Of a DNA stretch of 8,548 nt, positions 1-6,325 are shown in pieces (position 1 is the stretch's first letter; each line of letters starts with the position of its first letter). Position numbers and translations under genes: made by a program. Source of the DNA: an uncultured Dorea sp. (GTDB lineage Bacteria; Bacillota; Clostridia; Lachnospirales; Lachnospiraceae); assembly GCA_910584575.1 (NCBI GenBank), contig CAJUBG010000090.1, positions 1 through 8,548 of the forward strand, in the 5' to 3' direction. A model generated the notes under the pieces. That model was not told the DNA's origin. It saw only the letters and a program-made list of their open reading frames with translations, and did not search any database.

Positions 1-53
1 AGAGTACGACCTTGCCAAGGTCGGGGTCGCGGGTTCGAACCCCGTCTGTCGCT
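1..53 (+). tRNA. tRNA-Gly (anticodon GCC), 5' part outside the window
   Basis: The 3' part of a tRNA is visible. The anticodon stem 7-11/19-23 is five perfect pairs around a 7-base loop with anticodon GCC at 14-16. A 5-base variable loop (24-28) follows, then a T arm 29-33/41-45 with loop TTCGAAC, and the 3' acceptor strand 46-52. The discriminator base at 53 is U, as in bacterial tRNA-Gly. CCA is not encoded (the next bases are CTT), so it must be added enzymatically. The 5' acceptor strand and most of the D arm lie upstream of the window; the visible 3' acceptor strand predicts a 5' end of GCGACAG. Confidence 0.93.
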
Positions 54-62
54 CTTAGAAGG

Positions 63-100
63 AATCAGATAGATGAGATATCATTTATCTGATTTTTTTT
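63..100 (+). terminator. Intrinsic terminator of the tRNA-Gly transcript
   Basis: A 13-bp stem (63-75 with 82-94, one G-U pair) has a 6-base loop and runs into eight or more T residues (93-100). It starts ten bases after the tRNA discriminator base. It therefore ends the tRNA transcript and separates it from the SDR gene downstream. Confidence 0.87.
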
Positions 101-102
101 GG

Positions 103-131
103 TTGTTTTCCTGTCCAAAAAGTGATATCCT
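103..131 (+). promoter_or_regulatory. Possible weak promoter of the SDR-MATE-MarR unit
   Basis: TTGTTT at 103-108 and TATCCT at 126-131 are 17 bases apart. Each matches the sigma-A consensus only partly (3/6 and 4/6). A promoter is expected here because the tRNA terminator ends at 100 and the next gene starts at 183. A MarR-regulated operator would also be expected in this gap, but I see no convincing inverted repeat. Confidence 0.28.
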
Positions 132-165
132 AATCTTAGAGCGAATTTTAGTAGATTTTTGAATC

Positions 166-174
166 AGGAAGGAG
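166..174 (+). promoter_or_regulatory. Ribosome binding site that fixes the SDR start
   Basis: AGGAAGGAG lies 8 bases before the ATG at 183. The reading frame stays open upstream to a TTG at 159, but that codon lies before this site and would make the Shine-Dalgarno part of the coding sequence. The ATG at 183 is therefore preferred. Confidence 0.9.
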
Positions 175-182
175 AATGCCAT

Positions 183-983
183 ATGGGATTTTTAACAGGA
201 AAGACGGCGATTATCACGGGAGGAGGACGCTCAGTCTTAAGTGACGGCAGATGCGGCTCTATCGGATATGGGATTGCTACCGCATATGCGAAGGAGGGCG
301 CCAACCTTGTGATTACAGGAAGGAATGTGAAGAAGCTTGAGGATGCCAAGGAGGAGCTTGAGAGATTGTACGGGATTAAGGTTTTAGCCGTACAGGCGGA
401 CGTGTCCGCAGGGGCCGACAACGAGACGGTGGTTGGCAACGTTGTAAAGCAGGCGATGGATACCTTTGGACGGATTGACGTGCTCATCAACAATGCCCAG
501 GCCTCCGCATCGGGTGTTACGCTGGAGGACCATACCACTGAGCAGTTTGACCTTGCGGTTTATTCCGGACTTTATGCGACCTTCTATTACATGAAGGCGT
601 GTCATCCCCATTTGAAGGAGACGAAGGGAACAGTCATTAATTTTGCATCCGGCGCAGGACTGTTCGGCAACTTCGGCCAGTGTGCCTATGCAGCGGCAAA
701 GGAGGGCGTGCGCGGCCTGACCCGTGTAGCTGCGACAGAGTGGGGAAAAGACGGCATCAATGTGAATATTATCTGTCCTCTTGCATGGACGGCGCAGCTT
801 GAGAATTTCGAGAAGGCGTATCCGGAAGCATTTAAGCAGAACGTGAAGATGCCGCCGGCAGGCCATTACGGAGATGCTGAGCTTGAGATTGGACGTGTCT
901 GCGTACAGCTTGCGTCACCGGACTTCAAGTATATGAGTGGTGAGACGATTACACTGGAAGGCGGTATGGGACAGAGACCGTAA
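183..983 (+). CDS. SDR oxidoreductase, probable NADP-dependent 12-alpha-hydroxysteroid dehydrogenase
   Basis: This 266-aa cytoplasmic protein is a classical short-chain dehydrogenase/reductase. A Rossmann nucleotide-binding loop begins at TGGG (12-15) and ends at SIGYG (26-30). The NNAQ motif is at 103-106, the catalytic Ser is 156 (in INFASGAG), and Tyr169 and Lys173 form the YxxxK pair. Arg47 at the end of beta-strand 2 favours NADP(H). Several segments (NNAQASASG, YSGLYATFYYM, CPLAWTAQLENF and the C-terminal SGETITLEGGMGQRP) match what I remember of clostridial 12-alpha-HSDHs. Those enzymes reversibly oxidise the 12-alpha-hydroxyl of cholate-type bile acids. The substrate assignment rests on memory, not on a search; the SDR family call is secure. 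The glycine loop carries about seven extra residues (roughly 16-24) compared with related enzymes. MATE and MarR genes follow in the same unit. Confidence 0.78.
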   Translation: MGFLTGKTAIITGGGRSVLSDGRCGSIGYGIATAYAKEGANLVITGRNVKKLEDAKEELERLYGIKVLAVQADVSAGADNETVVGNVVKQAMDTFGRIDVLINNAQASASGVTLEDHTTEQFDLAVYSGLYATFYYMKACHPHLKETKGTVINFASGAGLFGNFGQCAYAAAKEGVRGLTRVAATEWGKDGINVNIICPLAWTAQLENFEKAYPEAFKQNVKMPPAGHYGDAELEIGRVCVQLASPDFKYMSGETITLEGGMGQRP

Positions 984-992
984 GACAAAAAT

Positions 993-2408
993 ATGAGTGA
1001 GAGAATGAATGAGTGTGGAGTAGAAGTGAATCCCCTTGCCACGGAAAAGACGGGAAAGCTGATCGCTAAGTTTGCCATACCGGCGATTATCAGTATGCTG
1101 GTCAGCTCTCTGTACAATATTGTGGATCAGATTTTTATAGGGCAGGGAGTGGGTATGCTTGGCAATGCGGCGACGAACATCGCGTTTCCAGTGTCTATCA
1201 TCTGTACAGCCACGGCGCTTCTGCTCGGTATCGGCAGCTCGTCGAACTATAATCTGGAATCAGGCGCAGGGAACCACAAGAAGGCAAGCCGGATTGTGGG
1301 AACCGGACTGGCGATGCTTGCGATCTGCGGCATTGTGATTGCGGGCGTGGTGCTGATATTTTTAGACCCTCTGCTTGAGGTGTTCGGGGTTACCCCGGAG
1401 GTTCTTCCATTCGCACAGGATTATACGGGAATCACGGCTTTCGGGATTCCCTTCCTGATCCTGACCACAGGCGGGAACCATCTGATTCGTGCTGACCGAA
1501 GCCCCACCTACTCTATGACCTGTATGCTGACCGGTGCAATCCTGAACACCATTCTGGATCCATTGTTTATCTTTGGCTTCCATCTTGGAATTAAAGGGGC
1601 TGCCTGGGCAACCGTGATTGGGCAGGTGGTGTCCGGCTTTATGGTGATTCTGTATTTTGTCAGATTTCGTAACATGGAGCTGTCTTTGGCTATGTTAAGG
1701 CCTAAAGGTGCTTTTATGAAGGCGATTGCGTCCCTTGGAATGGCTGCGTGTATTAATCAGATTGCCATGGCTGTGGTTCAGATTACTATGAACAATACCC
1801 TGAGATATTACGGGGCTTCTTCTGTGTATGGGACGGATATTCCGTTGGCGTGCGTGGGGGTCATTTCCAAAGTCAATATGGTATTCATGGCAATCTGTAT
1901 CGGGATTTCCCAGGGCTGTCAGCCGATTTGGGGCTTTAATTACGGGGCGGGAAGATATGACAGAGTCAGAGAGACGTTCCTTAAGGCATTTAGGCTCTCC
2001 ATGATGGTGGGGATTCTTTTTTTCTGCTGTTTTCAGCTCTTTCCCAGACAACTGGTTGGGATTTTCGGGACAGGCAGTGAAGAATACTTCCGTTTTGCAG
2101 AGAGATATTTCCGGATTTTCATGATGATGACCTTTATAAATGGTATCCAGCCTATGTCGTCTGGATTTTTTACTTCGATTGGGAAGGCGAAGCTTGGAAT
2201 CGTGGTGTCCCTGACCAGGCAGGTTATTTTTCTACTGCCTCTGATTCTGATTTTTCCGATATTTATGGGAATCGACGGAGTAATGTATGCGGGACCTATT
2301 GCAGACGGGGCTGCGGCAATGGCGGCTATGGTTTGCGCGGTCAGGGAACTAAAGAAGATGAGACAGATGGAGGCAGCGGTATCTGCCAGGGACGGCGCTG
2401 TAAGCTGA
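993..2408 (+). CDS. MATE-family multidrug/Na+ antiporter (MepA-like)
   Basis: This 471-aa polytopic membrane protein has the length and about twelve hydrophobic segments expected of a MATE exporter. The first half opens with a typical MATE/MepA signature: NPLATEKTGKLIAKFAIPAI, then LVSSLYNIVDQIFIGQGVG. The second half repeats the fold from about residue 245. A short positively charged tail ends the protein. MATE pumps export cationic or amphipathic compounds in exchange for Na+ or H+. The gene starts 9 bases after the SDR stop with no clear Shine-Dalgarno, which suggests translational coupling; an in-frame ATG at 1005 is an alternative start. The adjacent MarR gene recalls the mepR-mepA pairing of Staphylococcus. 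Its position after a bile-acid-type SDR makes bile acids or their products a possible substrate, but this is inference. Confidence 0.92.
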   Translation: MSERMNECGVEVNPLATEKTGKLIAKFAIPAIISMLVSSLYNIVDQIFIGQGVGMLGNAATNIAFPVSIICTATALLLGIGSSSNYNLESGAGNHKKASRIVGTGLAMLAICGIVIAGVVLIFLDPLLEVFGVTPEVLPFAQDYTGITAFGIPFLILTTGGNHLIRADRSPTYSMTCMLTGAILNTILDPLFIFGFHLGIKGAAWATVIGQVVSGFMVILYFVRFRNMELSLAMLRPKGAFMKAIASLGMAACINQIAMAVVQITMNNTLRYYGASSVYGTDIPLACVGVISKVNMVFMAICIGISQGCQPIWGFNYGAGRYDRVRETFLKAFRLSMMVGILFFCCFQLFPRQLVGIFGTGSEEYFRFAERYFRIFMMMTFINGIQPMSSGFFTSIGKAKLGIVVSLTRQVIFLLPLILIFPIFMGIDGVMYAGPIADGAAAMAAMVCAVRELKKMRQMEAAVSARDGAVS

Positions 2409-2448
2409 ACTTAAGAAGCGCTAAGATATACGGCAGGGGGTTAAAGGG

Positions 2449-2880
2449 ATGAAGGAACGGATGCCGATTGGCTTCATGTTCAAGCAGATTAATACAATCT
2501 ATGAGAAGGATTTTAACAAACTTCTTAAGACCATCGGGATTACTGCGTCCCAGTGCGCTGTGCTGGATTATCTGTTCCGCAGCAGCGAGGAGGCTGTGAA
2601 CCAGAGGGATATTGAGAAGGCGTTAAGCCTGCGCAACCCCACTGTGACAGGGCTTTTAAAGCGGCTGGATGAGAAGGGGTATATCCTTTCTGTGCCAAGT
2701 GACAGGGATAAGCGGTGCAATAATATTTACCTGACAGAGAAAGCCTATGATATCCAGAGGCGGATGGAGGCGGACAGGAAGAAGATCGATAAGAAGTTTA
2801 CCCTGGGAATGAATAAGAAAGAGAAGGCAGCGCTGGAGAAAATGTTGGAGAAGGTGTTGTATAACATAGCCGAGCCATAG
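2449..2880 (+). CDS. MarR-family winged-helix transcriptional regulator
   Basis: This 143-aa protein has the usual MarR length and layout. An N-terminal helix (about 8-30) and a C-terminal helical pair (about 96-143, highly charged) form the dimer interface. The winged helix lies between them: ITASQCAVLDYL (31-42), the recognition helix near LRNPTVTGLLKRLDEKGYI (61-79), and the wing with SDRDKR at 84-89. AGGGGG at 2435-2440 gives a well-spaced ribosome site for the ATG at 2449. It lies 40 bases after the MATE gene and is followed at once by a terminator, so it is probably the last gene of the SDR-MATE unit. MarR proteins usually repress their own operon and release DNA on binding a small amphipathic ligand. 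Cys36 and Cys90 are the only cysteines; redox sensing cannot be excluded. Confidence 0.93.
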   Translation: MKERMPIGFMFKQINTIYEKDFNKLLKTIGITASQCAVLDYLFRSSEEAVNQRDIEKALSLRNPTVTGLLKRLDEKGYILSVPSDRDKRCNNIYLTEKAYDIQRRMEADRKKIDKKFTLGMNKKEKAALEKMLEKVLYNIAEP

Positions 2881-2897
2881 ATGGTTCGGCTGTTTTT
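2868..2897 (+). terminator. Intrinsic terminator after the marR gene
   Basis: A 9-bp stem (2868-2876 with 2883-2891, one G-U pair) with a 6-base loop is followed by TTTTT at 2893-2897. The 5' arm lies inside the last codons of the MarR gene and the stop codon sits across the loop. It closes the SDR-MATE-MarR unit. Confidence 0.85.
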
Positions 2898-2990
2898 GTG
2901 TTATTAGTCTTTGGCGGAGAAAGAGGGATAAATTTGCCTGAATGAGAAAATCCTATCAGTATAGATGAATCAAAATGTGTAGGAGGAAAT

Positions 2991-3611
2991 ATGCCTGTTG
3001 AAGTTGTAACGTTCCTGTTTTCCAATGAATATATCAGAAAGAGCCTTCAGGTTAGAATTATTTTCCAGTGCGCCCCATTTCTGAAGGGGCTTAAGGCTGC
3101 CTGTATGGTAAGCGTGGAGAAGGAGTTTTGCCAGGAGTTTCAGAAGGTTTTTGAGGGGACTGACATGGAATATAAGATTCTGTCGGAGAATAAGGGGAGG
3201 CGTCTGGTATTTTTATACAGAAGAAATGAATTATCTGCATATTTGAGAAGGGATGAGGTTAGAAATTTTTTGGAAAATTATGGATACTCCTGCGAGGACT
3301 TTGAGTCGGCACTTGGGCGGCTTTCTGAAAGAGTTTGCCGGTATGCCTGTGAGAATAGAGGATTTCCTCATGAAATAGGGGCATTTTTAAACTATCCCAT
3401 CGAGGATGTGAAAGCCTTTATCAAGCAGGGCGGTAAAGGGGAAATTATGAACGGATACTGGAAGGTGTACCACAATCCCAGGAGGGCGCGGTTCATTTTC
3501 CAGGCGTATGACAAGGCGCAGACGAGCGCTGTGAATGAATATCTTGCCGGACGCTCGATTCGGGAGATTGGGGGAAGAAAAAGGACAGGGCGTTCTTTTT
3601 TTTGTGTATAA
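2991..3611 (+). CDS. DUF3793 family protein of unknown function
   Basis: This 206-aa protein has a strong ribosome site (AGGAGGA at 2981-2987) just before ATG 2991. Features I associate with the clostridial DUF3793 family are QCAPFLKGLKAAC near residues 26-38, then FPHEIGAFLNYPIEDVKAFI around 126-145, and YWKVYHNP with ARFIFQAYDKA in the last third. There is no signal peptide or membrane segment, so it is probably cytoplasmic. The family has no established function that I know of; members are often small and isolated, as here. The gene is flanked by the MarR terminator and by its own terminator, so it appears monocistronic. The last residues after GRSIREIG are encoded by the terminator hairpin itself and are probably not structurally important. 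Confidence 0.82.
   Translation: MPVEVVTFLFSNEYIRKSLQVRIIFQCAPFLKGLKAACMVSVEKEFCQEFQKVFEGTDMEYKILSENKGRRLVFLYRRNELSAYLRRDEVRNFLENYGYSCEDFESALGRLSERVCRYACENRGFPHEIGAFLNYPIEDVKAFIKQGGKGEIMNGYWKVYHNPRRARFIFQAYDKAQTSAVNEYLAGRSIREIGGRKRTGRSFFCV
3575..3603 (+). terminator. A/T-rich terminator inside the DUF3793 gene 3' end
   Basis: An A-rich arm (3575-3586) pairs with a T-rich arm (3592-3603) around a 5-base loop: 12 pairs, of which two are G-U. The T-rich arm ends in eight consecutive Ts (3596-3603), so it serves as both stem and U-tract. The hairpin overlaps the last dozen codons of the DUF3793 gene. Its low G+C makes it weaker than the other terminators here. Confidence 0.6.
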
Positions 3612-3644
3612 ACCATGGTATAAATTTACAAACCATGGTATAAT
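3610..3644 (+). promoter_or_regulatory. Tandem palindromic extended -10 promoter region of thyA
   Basis: The 14-base unit AAACCATGGTATAA occurs at 3610-3623 and again at 3630-3643, exactly 20 bp apart. Each copy contains the perfect palindrome ACCATGGT. The second copy continues into TATAAT (3639-3644) preceded by TGG, a perfect extended -10 (TGnTATAAT). The first copy gives TGGTATAAA, a near match. No good -35 lies 16-18 bp upstream of either, as is common for extended -10 promoters. Transcription would start near 3651, about 64 bases before thyA. The palindromes could serve as an operator. Confidence 0.68.
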
Positions 3645-3656
3645 AAATTGCACTGG

Positions 3657-3680
3657 TGCGCAGATTTATTTGAAAGCGCA
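3657..3680 (+). promoter_or_regulatory. Small inverted repeat in the thyA leader
   Basis: TGCGC (3657-3661) and GCGCA (3676-3680) can pair across 14 bases, plus one G-U pair outside. It lies just downstream of the predicted thyA transcription start. It could be a minor 5'-UTR hairpin or chance. Confidence 0.25.
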
Positions 3681-3698
3681 TACAGTTTATCATTATTT

Positions 3699-3703
3699 GG
3701 AGG
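3699..3703 (+). promoter_or_regulatory. Ribosome binding site that fixes the thyA start
   Basis: GGAGG lies 11 bases before the ATG at 3715. The frame is open back to an ATG at 3535, but that stretch runs through the end of the DUF3793 gene, its terminator and the thyA promoter. The start at 3715 is therefore the supported one. Confidence 0.85.
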
Positions 3704-3714
3704 TAAACCGATAT

Positions 3715-4563
3715 ATGAGTTATGCAGATAGAGTTTTCATTGATATGTGCAGGGATATATTGGAAAATGGAACAGATACCACCGGCGAGAAGGTGCGTCC
3801 CAGGTGGGAGGACGGAAGCCTCGCTTATACGATCAAGCGCTTCGGCGTGGTGAACCGTTACAATCTGGCGGAAGAATTTCCGGCTTTGACCCTTCGCAGG
3901 ACGGCGATTAAGAGCTGTACGGACGAGCTGTTATGGATCTGGCAGAGGAAATCCAATAATATCCATGAGCTGAACAGCCACATCTGGGACAGTTGGGCGG
4001 ACAAGGAGGGCTCAATCGGCAAGGCGTACGGCTACCAGATGGGGGTGAAGCATGAGTATAGGGAGGGGATGTTTGACCAGATTGACAGGGTAATCTATGA
4101 CCTTAAAAACAATCCATACAGCAGACGGATCATGACGAATCTCTACGTTCATCAGGATTTGCATGAGATGCGGCTGTATCCCTGTGCATATAGTATGACG
4201 TTTAATGTGACGAAGAAGAAGGAAAGTGACCGGCTGGTATTGAACGGAATCTTGAACCAGCGTTCCCAGGACGTGCTTACGGCTAATAACTGGAATGTGT
4301 GCCAGTATGCGGTCCTGATGCATATGCTGGCGCAGGTCTGCGGCATGGAGGCAGGAGAGCTGGTGCATGTGATTGCGGACGCGCATATTTATGACAGGCA
4401 TATACCCTTAGTGAAGGAATTGATTGGCAGAAAGCCGCTTGGCGCGCCAAAGTTCTGGCTGAATCCAGAGATTCGTGATTTTTATGAATTTACACCGGAG
4501 GATGTGAAGCTTAACAACTACGAGACACATGAACAGATTCGGAATATTCCAGTCGCGGTTTAG
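3715..4563 (+). CDS. thyA: Thymidylate synthase (ThyA type)
   Basis: This 282-aa cytoplasmic enzyme methylates dUMP to dTMP using 5,10-methylene-tetrahydrofolate and releases dihydrofolate. The catalytic Cys157 sits in LYPCAYS; QRSQD (182-186) is the phosphate-binding RSxD motif; Asn194 in NNWNVCQYA matches the dUMP-contacting Asn; and DAHIYDRHI near 242-250 matches the family's DTHLYxNH segment. The residue after the catalytic Cys is Ala-Tyr rather than the His of Escherichia coli-type enzymes, which places it in a divergent ThyA branch. Length is slightly above the 264 aa of E. coli. It leads a compact unit with folA 32 bases downstream. FolA reduces the dihydrofolate it makes, so the pairing is functionally coherent. 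Confidence 0.95.
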   Translation: MSYADRVFIDMCRDILENGTDTTGEKVRPRWEDGSLAYTIKRFGVVNRYNLAEEFPALTLRRTAIKSCTDELLWIWQRKSNNIHELNSHIWDSWADKEGSIGKAYGYQMGVKHEYREGMFDQIDRVIYDLKNNPYSRRIMTNLYVHQDLHEMRLYPCAYSMTFNVTKKKESDRLVLNGILNQRSQDVLTANNWNVCQYAVLMHMLAQVCGMEAGELVHVIADAHIYDRHIPLVKELIGRKPLGAPKFWLNPEIRDFYEFTPEDVKLNNYETHEQIRNIPVAV

Positions 4564-4595
4564 TAAAAATAAAAATTATAAAGGAGAGAGGAAAA

Positions 4596-5096
4596 ATGAA
4601 ATTAATTGTTGCAGTTGATAAGAATTGGGCGATAGGAAAAGATAATAAGATTATGTGGAGTATCCCTGCGGATTTGAAGTTTTTCCGCGAGACGACATTG
4701 GGAAATATTATTATCATGGGTAAGAAGACGCTGGAGAGTTTTCCCCAGGGCAAGCCTCTTAAGGACCGTGTGAATATCGTGATTACCAGGGATAAGGATT
4801 ATCATGTGGAGGGCGCCGTGGTGGTTCACAATATAGACGAGGCCCTTGTGGAGATTGGAAAGCATAAGGGAGAGGCGTATGTGGTCGGAGGCGAGAGCAT
4901 CTATCGGGCTATGCTTCCTCTGTGCGACGAGGCTCTTGTTACCAAGATTAACCATGCCTATGACGCAGATTCCTATTTCCCGAATCTGGATGAAGACAGG
5001 GAGTGGATTATGACGAAGATCAGCGAGGAGCAGACCTGTTTTGATTTGGAATATTATTTTACGGTGTATGAGCGTATGCCGGCAAACGAGTTGTAG
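4596..5096 (+). CDS. folA: Dihydrofolate reductase
   Basis: This 166-aa protein has the normal length for bacterial DHFR and reduces dihydrofolate to tetrahydrofolate with NADPH; it is the usual target of trimethoprim. It starts with the MKLIVAVDKNWAIGKDNKI strand and loop. IMWSIPADLKFF follows, with Asp26 as the catalytic acid, Trp21 nearby and Phe29/Phe30 in the folate pocket. GNIIIMGKKTLES (36-48) is the NADPH-binding stretch, and VVGGESIYRAMLP is the GGxxxY cofactor motif. AAGGAG at 4581-4586 is the ribosome site. It lies between thyA (32 bases upstream) and the glycosyltransferase (3 bases downstream), so all three are probably co-transcribed. Confidence 0.96.
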   Translation: MKLIVAVDKNWAIGKDNKIMWSIPADLKFFRETTLGNIIIMGKKTLESFPQGKPLKDRVNIVITRDKDYHVEGAVVVHNIDEALVEIGKHKGEAYVVGGESIYRAMLPLCDEALVTKINHAYDADSYFPNLDEDREWIMTKISEEQTCFDLEYYFTVYERMPANEL

Positions 5097-5099
5097 GCC

Positions 5100-6302
5100 A
5101 TGAGGATACTTAGTATTACGGCACAGAAGCCTAACAGTACGGGCAGCGGCATCTATCTGACTGAGCTGGTGAAGGAGTATGGGCGTAAGGGGCATACCCA
5201 GGCGGTGGTTGCAGGGGTATACAGGGAGGATGCGGTAGAGCTGCCAAAGGGCGTGGACTTTTATCCTGTGTATTTTGAAGAAGGAGAGCTGCCCTACCCA
5301 ATCGTGGGAATGTCGGATGAGATGCCTTACAAAAGTACACGCTATTGTGACATGACAAAAGAGATGAGGGCGCAGTTTGAGAGAGCTTTTCTTAAAGTCA
5401 TTACCCAGGCAGTCGAACAATGTAATCCGGACTTAATCCTGTGCCATCATCTGTATCTTTTGACTGCTCTTGTGAGAGAGCATTTCCCGAAGCGCAGGGT
5501 CTATGGGTTTTGCCACAATACGGATCTCAGACAGATGTGTAAAACGGATTTGGAAAGAGATTTTATCCGGAAACAAATTCAAAAGCTTGACCGGATCTTT
5601 GTGCCACAGGAGGCACAGAGGGAGGGGGTGCTTGCGGTTTATAAGGCGGACCCTCAAAAGCTTGAGACTGTGGGAATGGGTTATAACAGCCAGATTTTCC
5701 ATGGCGGCGGGGATAAGAAGAAGGACGGTGTCACGAGAATTGTGTTTGCAGGGAAGATTGCGGAGAAAAAGGGTGTGATGAGCCTGATTCGGAGTCTTTC
5801 TGTCTTATATTCACTAGAGAGAGCCTGCACGGGTGACGAGCTTCTTGTGCAGCTCGCGGGGAGTGCGGGGAATCAAGAGGAGTATGAACAGATTCGGCAG
5901 ATGGCCGCTAAGTGTCCGTATGAAGTCCGTTTTCTGGGAAGGCTGTCTCAGCCTGAGCTGGCAAAAGTTTATCAGGAGAGCGATATTTTTGTGCTGCCCT
6001 CCTTCTTTGACGGCCTGCCCCTTACGGTGATTGAGGCGCTGGCGTGCGGGGACCGCGTGGTGATGTCGGACCTTCCGGGAATCCGCAAGTGGCTTATGGA
6101 GGCTGCGCCGGGAGGGGATGTCAGGTTTGTTGAGATGCCGCAGATGAGGAATACGGATGAACCTGTACCGGAGACGCTGCCGGCGTTTGAGGAGAGGCTG
6201 GCGGAGGCGCTGCTTGCAAGTATCCGCACCAGGGAGAGAAGGACTGCGGATGTAAGCCGGATCTCCTGGGAGGGGATTGCGGCGAAGGTGGCGGAAGTCT
6301 GA
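5100..6302 (+). CDS. GT4-family (GT-B fold) glycosyltransferase
   Basis: This 400-aa protein appears cytoplasmic or peripherally membrane-bound, with no transmembrane segment seen. The N-terminal Rossmann-like half opens with MRILSITAQKPNSTGSGIY, including the glycine-rich acceptor-side loop and LVKEYGRKGH. The C-terminal half has VFAGKIAEKKG (Lys219 region), VRFLGRLSQPELAKVYQESD and PSFFDGLPLTVIEALACG. In the last, Asp304 and Glu312 occupy the family's EX7E positions with Asp in place of the usual first Glu. Sugar donor and acceptor cannot be read from the sequence; cell-surface glycan or glycolipid synthesis is the usual role. The ATG at 5100 comes 3 bases after the folA stop without a good Shine-Dalgarno, so translation probably depends on coupling to folA. 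No convincing terminator follows it. Confidence 0.88.
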   Translation: MRILSITAQKPNSTGSGIYLTELVKEYGRKGHTQAVVAGVYREDAVELPKGVDFYPVYFEEGELPYPIVGMSDEMPYKSTRYCDMTKEMRAQFERAFLKVITQAVEQCNPDLILCHHLYLLTALVREHFPKRRVYGFCHNTDLRQMCKTDLERDFIRKQIQKLDRIFVPQEAQREGVLAVYKADPQKLETVGMGYNSQIFHGGGDKKKDGVTRIVFAGKIAEKKGVMSLIRSLSVLYSLERACTGDELLVQLAGSAGNQEEYEQIRQMAAKCPYEVRFLGRLSQPELAKVYQESDIFVLPSFFDGLPLTVIEALACGDRVVMSDLPGIRKWLMEAAPGGDVRFVEMPQMRNTDEPVPETLPAFEERLAEALLASIRTRERRTADVSRISWEGIAAKVAEV

Positions 6303-6325
6303 CAGAAAATGGATAAAAATATCCG

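Noticed and set aside
29..53. tRNA-Gly 3' end as an attachment site with a second copy in the window
   Set aside because: I found no repeat of the T arm/acceptor sequence elsewhere in the window and no integrase gene.
130..139. CTAA-TC-TTAG dyad as a MarR operator upstream of the SDR
   Set aside because: Arms of four bases only, too short to distinguish from chance in A/T-rich DNA.
159..182. Upstream TTG start for the SDR
   Set aside because: It precedes the Shine-Dalgarno and would add residues encoded by it; the ATG at 183 has ideal spacing.
2934..2965. Promoter for the DUF3793 gene from TTGCCT and TATAGA
   Set aside because: The spacer is 20 bases; a 17-base spacing gives only CAGTAT as -10. 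A promoter must be near, but I cannot place it.
3535..3714. Extended N-terminus for thyA from an ATG at 3535
   Set aside because: The stretch overlaps the DUF3793 gene in another frame, a terminator and the extended -10 promoter. ThyA homology begins at the ATG at 3715, which has its own GGAGG.
4602..5420. 272-codon open frame on the minus strand opposite folA and the glycosyltransferase
   Set aside because: It lies entirely opposite two well-supported genes with clear family motifs, and its product shows no recognisable domain. It is a by-product of + strand codon use.
6311..6324. GGATA-AAAA-TATCC hairpin after the glycosyltransferase as a terminator
   Set aside because: Only five pairs and no following U-tract. 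Read-through into the ilvB leader is possible, but a perfect promoter lies just downstream.
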